Source: Acidimicrobiaceae bacterium
Lineage (GTDB): Bacteria > Actinomycetota > Acidimicrobiia > Acidimicrobiales > Ilumatobacteraceae
Assembly: GCA_003154135.1 (NCBI GenBank)
Contig: PMCN01000296.1
Coordinates: 438 to 13,684, forward strand
Reading direction: 5' to 3'
DNA length: 13,247 nucleotides
The stretch's first letter is position 1. Every line of letters starts with the position of its first letter. Made by a program: the position numbers and the translations under genes. The notes under the pieces were generated by a model that saw nothing but the letters and a program-made list of their open reading frames with translations, was not told where the DNA came from and did no database searches. Below, one piece after another: positions 1 to 4,886 of this stretch.

Positions 1-489
1 GAGGCCGAATGGGAGAAGGCGGCGCGCGGTGACAAGGCGCGCGTCTACCCCTGGGGCAGCAGCGAGCCCTCGTGCAAGCTGACCATCATGCACGAGGACG
101 GCGACGGCTGCGCGCGCGACTCGACCTGGCCCGCCGGCTCCAAGCCCGAGGGCGCCAGCCCCTACGGGGCGCTCGACATGGCCGGCAACGTCTGGGAGTG
201 GGTGGCTGACCGCTTCGAGGAGGGCTACTACGCCCACTCGCCCGGCCAGAATCCGGTCGGTCCGGAAGGGGGGCTCGAGCACGGGCAGCGCGGCGGCAGC
301 TGGCTCAGCAAGGATGCGGCGGATCTGCGCGCCTCGGAGCGGCACTCGGGCCCGGTCGGCTACCGCAACTACAACCTCGGCTTCCGCTGCGCGGCCACGC
401 CCTCGGCCGAAGCACTGGCAACCATGCCGGCAAGCTCGGCCTCGGCGGCGGCCTCGGCCTCGGCGGCGCCGAAACACCGCGGCCGCTAG
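1..489 (+). CDS. FGE-sulfatase-fold protein, C-terminal part, catalytic cysteines absent
   Basis: The gene is open from the first base, so its N-terminus lies outside the window; 162 residues are visible. The family signatures are clear: EAEWEKAARG at the left edge, YPWG (about 17-20), DMAGNVWEWVAD (59-70), RGGSW (97-101) and a closing GFRCA (127-131). This is the formylglycine-generating-enzyme (SUMF1/FGE-sulfatase) fold. In true FGE, RGGSW is followed by two copper-binding cysteines five residues apart. Here those places hold Ser103 and Asp108, so oxidation of sulfatase cysteines is unlikely. Many bacterial proteins with this fold have other roles and often carry an N-terminal kinase or membrane region, which cannot be judged here. 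The last ~25 residues are an Ala/Ser-rich tail ending KHRGR. It converges on the sulfatase-like gene 81 bp away. Family assignment is firm; function is unknown. Confidence 0.88.
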   Translation, partial: EAEWEKAARGDKARVYPWGSSEPSCKLTIMHEDGDGCARDSTWPAGSKPEGASPYGALDMAGNVWEWVADRFEEGYYAHSPGQNPVGPEGGLEHGQRGGSWLSKDAADLRASERHSGPVGYRNYNLGFRCAATPSAEALATMPASSASAAASASAAPKHRGR

Positions 490-570
490 CGCACGGAAGC
501 ACGAGAGTCGGAATTCACGGGGGCTCCCTGTGTCATCTTCGGTCTTCACCGACTGCGGCGGGCTCGCCCG

Positions 571-2643
571 CTACCGCTTGTATTGCAGGTGATAGCCCGG
601 ACGGCGGAAGGCGTAGTGGTCGAAGAACGCGCGCAGCTCGGCCAGGGCCGGCTCGACGCGCGCCCGGTCGCTGTCGAACAGGTTGCGCGTTTCGCCCGGA
701 TCCGCCCGCAGGTCGTAGACCTCCACGGTCTTGAGCCGCGTGTCGTCGATCACCTTGAGCCCGTCGGGTAGGAACAGCGCCCGGCGCAGCCGGCCTTCGG
801 CGATCATGGGGCGCGGGCGCGGCTCCTCCTGCCCGAACAGCAACGGGACCAGGCTTTGGCCCATCTGATCGGCAGGCACCGGCTGGCCGAACAGCTCCAG
901 AATGGTCGGACCGAGATCGACGTGGCCCACCAGCTCGGCGTGGTGGCGCGGGACGATGCCCGGCCCCCAGATCACGAGCGGCACGCGCACCAGCTCCTCG
1001 TAGAGCGTCTTGGAGTGGAACTGCGTGTCGTGCTCGCCGAAGGCCTCGCCATGGTCGCCAGTGACGATCAGGTAGCCGCGTGTGGGGTAGCGCTGCCGCA
1101 GCAGCCGGGCGATGCGGCCGATCCACAGGTCCACCACCTGCTCCTCGGAGATGTAGCGCTCATAGTCGCTGCCCTCCTTGAGCTTGCCGCGATCGTAGGG
1201 CTCGTGCGGCTCCATCAGGTGGGCATAGGCGAAGAAGGGCTTTCGCCCGGCGCTGCCCAGTCGCTTGAGCAGCGGGGTCAGTACCTCGCTGGCCAGTGCG
1301 TGCCGACGGTCCTGCACCGCGCAGAACTCCTGGGCGAAGCCGCGCGTCACGCCGAAGCGGCCGGAGAGGAAGATGAGCCCCAGGTAGTCCGCGGTCTCCA
1401 CCCCGGCGCGAGACAGCAGCTCGGGAAAGCGCGGGTGCGGATCCTCGACCGCGTAGAGGAAGCGCATCGCGCCCTGGCCGTACATCTCCCAGAACAGCTC
1501 GGACATGTAGTGGCCGGTGAACAACGTGGTGAGGCTCACCGAGGTCTGGGAGCCCGGCGCGATCGAGCGCGGGAAGTAGGCGCCGGCATCGCGCAGCTTG
1601 CGCATCTCGGGCAGGTCGGCGTCGTGCGCGCCCTCGAGCACGTCGGCGCGCGTGGCCTCGATCGAGACCAGCACCACCACCGGGGCGGCCGGCAGCTGGG
1701 CGTCGAGCTCCGGGTGCCGACGCGGAAGGGTTGTCGGGTCGAAGACCGGCGCGCTCGCCATCGCCTGCGGCGACACGGCGGGCGCGCTCCACACGCTGGT
1801 GGCGAGCACGAGCGCTCCCACGGCGCCCGGCTCGCGGAACAGCTCGAGCCGCACGGCGTTCGGCGGCTGCCACGCGAGCGCGAGCGCAGCCCAAGCGCCG
1901 AGCACCAGGGCGAAGCGGCGGCGATGGCGCACCAGGCCGAGCCTGCGCGCGAGCGGGCGGGCGACGGCTGCGCCGAGCAGCGCTGCCGACACCCACTGGA
2001 CGGTGGCGTGCACGCCGGGGTAGTCGTCGCGCAGCAGGGCATGGTGCGCGATGCTGCCGCCGAGCCCCACGGCCACCGGCACCCAGCGCTCCCACCGGCG
2101 AGGGGCGAACGCCGCGCCGATCGCGTAGGCCGCGGGCACGGCCGCGCAGCACAGCGCGAGGTACAGCGGGTAGAGCACCGCCTCGAAACGGCCGTCCCAA
2201 ACGGCCACGGCCTCGCGCTGCAGGTGCTCGCCGAGCAGCCCGAGCATGGGGCCGAACGCCGCCAGGCCAAGCGCGAGCCACGCGAGCCAGCGCAGCCGGC
2301 GCCCGCGCCCGAAAGGGCCGATGACCGCCGCGGCAAACAGCCCGGCCGCTGCCGCGAGCCCGCTCGTCTCGAGCACGTCGAACAGGTGGTGCTCGAGCCG
2401 CAGCCCCATGCCGGCCGCCGGCCGCGACACGGTCAGCGCAATGGCCACCGCATTGACCACCACGGCCGCTAGCCCGCCGACCACGGTGGCCAGCGCTACC
2501 TCGTCCGCGGTCGGCAGCAAGGCCGCAGCCTCGTCGCCGTCGGGCAGCACGCCGCGCAGCCGCGCGAGCCACGAGCTTCGGCGGCGCCGTGCCTGTGGCG
2601 CGGCCACGGCCGAAACGGTCGGGCTCTGGGTCTCGGTCGGCAT
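571..2643 (-). CDS. Polytopic membrane protein with sulfatase/phosphotransferase (alkaline phosphatase superfamily) domain
   Basis: The 690-residue protein has roughly six or seven hydrophobic segments between residues 47 and 286. A sulfatase-superfamily domain follows from about 320 to 690 and should lie in the periplasm. Visible motifs are VLVSIEATRAD (324-334), SQTSVSLTTLFTG (365-377), GDHGEAFGEH (529-538) and the sulfatase-type tail YDLRADPGETRNL (643-655). The nucleophile position is Thr367 where sulfatases carry formylglycine-precursor Cys, and the first metal ligand is Glu329 where Asp is usual. Glu-Thr-Asp-His is the pattern of LtaS-type phosphoglycerol transferases, so a phosphotransferase or phosphodiesterase role is more likely than sulfate ester hydrolysis. 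It is the last gene of a three-gene operon. Start: an ATG at 2641-2643 has AGGA eight bases upstream. An in-frame ATG at 2650-2652 and a TTG at 2677-2679, three bases after the upstream stop, are alternatives. Confidence 0.87.
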   Translation of the reverse strand: MPTETQSPTVSAVAAPQARRRRSSWLARLRGVLPDGDEAAALLPTADEVALATVVGGLAAVVVNAVAIALTVSRPAAGMGLRLEHHLFDVLETSGLAAAAGLFAAAVIGPFGRGRRLRWLAWLALGLAAFGPMLGLLGEHLQREAVAVWDGRFEAVLYPLYLALCCAAVPAAYAIGAAFAPRRWERWVPVAVGLGGSIAHHALLRDDYPGVHATVQWVSAALLGAAVARPLARRLGLVRHRRRFALVLGAWAALALAWQPPNAVRLELFREPGAVGALVLATSVWSAPAVSPQAMASAPVFDPTTLPRRHPELDAQLPAAPVVVLVSIEATRADVLEGAHDADLPEMRKLRDAGAYFPRSIAPGSQTSVSLTTLFTGHYMSELFWEMYGQGAMRFLYAVEDPHPRFPELLSRAGVETADYLGLIFLSGRFGVTRGFAQEFCAVQDRRHALASEVLTPLLKRLGSAGRKPFFAYAHLMEPHEPYDRGKLKEGSDYERYISEEQVVDLWIGRIARLLRQRYPTRGYLIVTGDHGEAFGEHDTQFHSKTLYEELVRVPLVIWGPGIVPRHHAELVGHVDLGPTILELFGQPVPADQMGQSLVPLLFGQEEPRPRPMIAEGRLRRALFLPDGLKVIDDTRLKTVEVYDLRADPGETRNLFDSDRARVEPALAELRAFFDHYAFRRPGYHLQYKR

Positions 2644-2682
2644 GGGGCTCATCCTGGTCGCGGCGAGCTCGTCGAACAAGAG

Positions 2683-3315
2683 CTACCGACCGGCGCCTCC
2701 GGCTCCGCGCTGCTCGAGCTCGCGCAGCACGCCGTCGATGTCCTGCTCGCTGACCTGCCCCACGTGCCGCCACCGCTCACGCCCGCTCGCGTCGAGCACC
2801 ACCAGGCTCGGCACCTCGTGCAGGCCGGGAAACGGAGCACGACCGGCGATGGCGTCGGCGTCGCCAAGGGCCACCGGGAAGGGCGCCCCGAGCGCGGCGG
2901 CAAAGGCCTCGACCATGGGCCGAGCCTCCTCCCCCTCGAGCACGACCAGCAAGACGTTGACGCGCGGCGCGTGGTCCTTGTTGAGCGCGCGCAGGATCAC
3001 CGCTTGCGACTGGGACGGGCCGTCGTAGCTGGCCACCAGTCCCACGACCGTCAGGCGGCCGTGCAGCGCCTCGCTCGACACGGCCGTGCCATCGACAGTG
3101 CGAAAGACGAAGCGCGGCACGGCAGCGGTCTCGGCGGTCGGGTCGATGGCCAGCCGCGGCGCGGGCGCCTCGGGCGGCGGAGGTGGCAGCTCGCCGCAGC
3201 TGCAGGGCGCGGCGCACAGCACAACGGTGAGCCCGCCGACCCAGCGCGCGCGGTCGCGCGGTCCGAGCGTGCCCGGCTGCGCCTGCGGATCTCGGGTCGG
3301 CCGTCGCTGCTGCAT
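2683..3315 (-). CDS. Secreted thioredoxin-fold (TlpA/redoxin-like) protein lacking the CxxC motif
   Basis: The product has 210 residues. An Arg-rich N-terminus leads into a short hydrophobic segment (about 25-38) ending in a cysteine cluster (Cys34, Cys38, Cys40). This suggests a signal peptide, perhaps of a lipoprotein, although no canonical lipobox is present. A Pro-rich linker (43-53) precedes a thioredoxin-like domain at about 67-205. LTVVGLVASYDGPSQSQ (88-104) aligns with the usual strand, helix and W-C-G-P-C active site of TlpA-type proteins, but the site reads Y-D-G-P-S. The cis-proline region is kept (EVPSLVVLDASG, Pro169). The fold is therefore retained while disulfide exchange is lost. 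The ATG has GGAG eight bases upstream. It lies 23 bp after the preceding gene, and the sulfatase-like gene follows closely, so the three are probably co-transcribed. A binding or scaffolding role in the periplasm is inference. Confidence 0.82.
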   Translation of the reverse strand: MQQRRPTRDPQAQPGTLGPRDRARWVGGLTVVLCAAPCSCGELPPPPPEAPAPRLAIDPTAETAAVPRFVFRTVDGTAVSSEALHGRLTVVGLVASYDGPSQSQAVILRALNKDHAPRVNVLLVVLEGEEARPMVEAFAAALGAPFPVALGDADAIAGRAPFPGLHEVPSLVVLDASGRERWRHVGQVSEQDIDGVLRELEQRGAGGAGR

Positions 3316-3338
3316 CGCTTCGGCTCCGCGCGGGCGTC

Positions 3339-4031
3339 TCAGCCGATGCTGCCAGTCGTGCCGTCGCGCTGCACGCTGAACAGCGCCGCCACGTCGCGCA
3401 ACAGCTGCGGCAGGGGCCGACCGGCGCGCACCTGCGCCACCACGGCGTGAGCCAGCTCGTCGACCGCCGCCTGCGGGCTCAGGCGCCGCAGCTCCACGCC
3501 TTCGAGCTGCTCGCCGGCGCGGGGCGCGTCGTCGGCCGCCAGGATCGGCATCTGATGGGCCCAAACGAAGCCGCGCTCGGCCGAGAAGCGGCAGGCCAGC
3601 ACGCGGACGAACTCGAGGTACTGAGGGATCACCAGCACGACGATGCGCTCGCCGTCGTCGCTCGTGCCGCACAGCGCCCGGCTCGGCTGGATGCACAGCT
3701 CCAGCGCCGAGCCGAGCTGCCGCTGGATGCGAGCGCTGCGCACCGGATCGGCCTCGACCGCCAACAGCGGGCCGTAGAGCGCCGCCCCCGGCACGGCCAC
3801 CTCGGGCGCGTCCTCGGCCAACGCGTCGAGCCAGGCGTCGCGCGCTTCGTCCGGCAGCTCGGCGTACAGGCTGGCGGCGGCGGTCGCTGCTTCCGCGTCG
3901 GTGGCCAGCGTCGCCAACCACGCGCGCCAGGCTCGGCTCACGCGTTCCGGAACCACGGCCCCCTGCTCGGGCACGCCCTTGGCGAGGGGCGGCCCGGGCG
4001 GGGGCGGCGGATACGAGGCGTGATCGCTCAT
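3339..4031 (-). CDS. Hypothetical protein, first gene of the operon
   Basis: I do not recognise this 230-residue protein. It begins with a Pro-rich, probably disordered stretch (MSDHASYPPPPPGPP, 1-15). An Ala-rich helical region (about 28-75) and a mixed alpha/beta part follow. That part has a hydrophobic strand (IVVLVIPQYLEFVRVLACRF, 130-149), then a Leu-rich C-terminal helix region (185-220). There is no signal peptide and no membrane segment, so it is probably cytoplasmic. Cysteines occur at 113, 121 and 147. It stops 23 bp before the thioredoxin-like gene and faces the acidic-protein gene across the repeat region, so it should carry the operon promoter. The ATG at 4029-4031 has only a weak GAG upstream, which is compatible with a leaderless or very short leader mRNA. 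It is real by length, operon position and protein-like composition; its function is unknown. Confidence 0.72.
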   Translation of the reverse strand: MSDHASYPPPPPGPPLAKGVPEQGAVVPERVSRAWRAWLATLATDAEAATAAASLYAELPDEARDAWLDALAEDAPEVAVPGAALYGPLLAVEADPVRSARIQRQLGSALELCIQPSRALCGTSDDGERIVVLVIPQYLEFVRVLACRFSAERGFVWAHQMPILAADDAPRAGEQLEGVELRRLSPQAAVDELAHAVVAQVRAGRPLPQLLRDVAALFSVQRDGTTGSIG

Positions 4032-4058
4032 GCCAGCTCAGATAAGCAGAGCCAAGCG

Positions 4059-4216
4059 CAGACTTGAAGAAGGAAACGCGTCCCCGGCACCTTGACGGAG
4101 CGTCAGGCAGAGCAGCAGCAGCAGACTTGAAGAGGGAAAGCGCCCCGAGCGTCTCGACGGAGCCTCTAGCAGGACAGCGGCGGCAGACTTGAAGAAGGGA
4201 AAGCGCCTCGTGCGTG
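4059..4216. repeat. Three imperfect ~62-bp tandem repeats in a divergent intergenic region
   Basis: Copies begin at 4059, 4122 and 4184, each with CAGACTTGAAGA followed by a purine-rich AAGGGAAAGCGC-like block (periods 63 and 62 bp). Copies 1 and 2 also share a second block, CTTGACGGAGC / CTCGACGGAGC, near 4091 and 4153. Copy 3 loses resemblance after about 33 bp, where it runs into the start region of the acidic-protein gene. The array fills nearly all the space between the two divergent genes. It could be a set of regulator-binding sites or simply a local duplication. It has no CRISPR character. Confidence 0.75.
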
Positions 4217-4219
4217 CGC

Positions 4220-4235
4220 TATGCTCCGGAGCATG
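4220..4235 (+). promoter_or_regulatory. Candidate -10 box overlapping a 14-bp palindrome at the acidic-gene start
   Basis: TATGCT (4220-4225) resembles a -10 box. It overlaps a perfect palindrome, ATGCTCCGGAGCAT (4221-4234), that runs into the ATG at 4233. With the usual spacing, transcription would begin at about 4232-4233, giving a leaderless mRNA. I see no good -35 at 17 bp. This is a weak, position-based call. Confidence 0.3.
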
Positions 4236-4775
4236 GAGCGCGCCGCAGCCCCGAGTTCCGAAGAGAGCGAGCTGCTGGACCTCCCGGCGCTCGACGGTGC
4301 AGACGAGCACGAGGGCCTCGACGACCCGGATGAGGGCGATCTGCGCCTGCCTGCGGCCGGGGATCCGGAAGCCGACGACGCCGCCAGCGCGGAGCCGCCG
4401 CTCGAGCTACAGCTCGAGATCGGCTCGCCGACGGAGCCGAGCGCGCTCGGCGACGATGCCACCGGGATCGGCGACGCCGCGCCGACCGTGGGCCTCGACA
4501 TCGACGAGCACGCGCCGTCGTTGCTCGACCCGGACGAGCGCGAGGTCGGCTCGGCCGACGATGACGCCGGCAGCGGCCTCGAGCCGTTGCCCGCGGACAC
4601 CGATCCGTCCGACGCCGAGGGGCTCGAGGATCCGGGCGGGGAGCGGCTGGATGCGGGCACGCTGCCCGAGCTCGACGTAGGCGGGGACGAGGTCGAGGTC
4701 GAGGTGGGCATCGAGATCGGCCCGCTGCCGCCCGACGGCAGCGAGGCCAGCGACGACGAAGAGCCGAGCGAATGA
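4233..4775 (+). CDS. Extremely acidic, probably disordered hypothetical protein
   Basis: The product has 180 residues, of which 58 are Asp or Glu; there are only four Arg and no Lys or Cys. It starts MERAAAPSSEESELLDLPAL and is rich in Pro, Gly, Ala and Leu between acidic clusters. It ends in a VEVEVGIEIG stretch and a DDEEPSE tail. No signal peptide, membrane helix or known domain is visible. Such composition fits an intrinsically disordered cytoplasmic protein, for example one that binds a basic partner or cations, but nothing in the sequence selects a partner. The ATG at 4233 is chosen because a -10-like TATGCT lies just upstream; an in-frame ATG at 4221 would add four residues. Neither has a well-placed ribosome binding site. 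The subtilase follows on the same strand after about 110 bp with its own promoter-like element. The coding call is likely correct, because the frame stays open with consistent amino-acid bias. Confidence 0.68.
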   Translation: MERAAAPSSEESELLDLPALDGADEHEGLDDPDEGDLRLPAAGDPEADDAASAEPPLELQLEIGSPTEPSALGDDATGIGDAAPTVGLDIDEHAPSLLDPDEREVGSADDDAGSGLEPLPADTDPSDAEGLEDPGGERLDAGTLPELDVGGDEVEVEVGIEIGPLPPDGSEASDDEEPSE

Positions 4776-4803
4776 GCTCGTCCTTGCTCGAAGCGGAGCC
4801 GAT

Positions 4804-4825
4804 GCCGGCCGCGACCGGCTAGACT
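4804..4825 (+). promoter_or_regulatory. Candidate subtilase promoter: hairpin next to a TAGACT -10 box
   Basis: TAGACT at 4820-4825 is a good -10-like element in otherwise GC-rich DNA. It would give a leader of about 55 bases before the subtilase ATG. A small inverted repeat, GCCGG (4804-4808) and CCGGC (4815-4819), directly abuts it and sits where a regulator could bind between -35 and -10. No convincing -35 hexamer is visible. Confidence 0.35.
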
Positions 4826-4886
4826 GCGGAAAGAGCCGCGGCGGACCCGCACCGCCGCGCTCGCCAACTAACGTCCAGGAGCGATG

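Noticed and set aside
558..571. Small hairpin GCGGGC-TC-GCCCGC between the convergent FGE-like and sulfatase-like genes as a terminator
   Set aside because: The loop is too short, there is no T run on either strand, and the arm overlaps the stop codon of the sulfatase-like gene.
856..2472. A 538-codon open frame on the plus strand antisense to the sulfatase-like gene
   Set aside because: The composition is that of a reverse-complement shadow (HEHG/RAEQ-rich), and the opposite strand has membrane segments and catalytic motifs.
4059..4216. Possible CRISPR array
   Set aside because: There are only three degenerate copies with no constant-length repeat and unique spacer pattern, and no cas genes are nearby.
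4166..4867. A 233-codon Ser-rich frame on the minus strand opposite the acidic protein
   Set aside because: Runs of Ser, Pro and Gly are what Asp/Glu-rich coding gives on the other strand. It has no start signal and crosses the repeat array.
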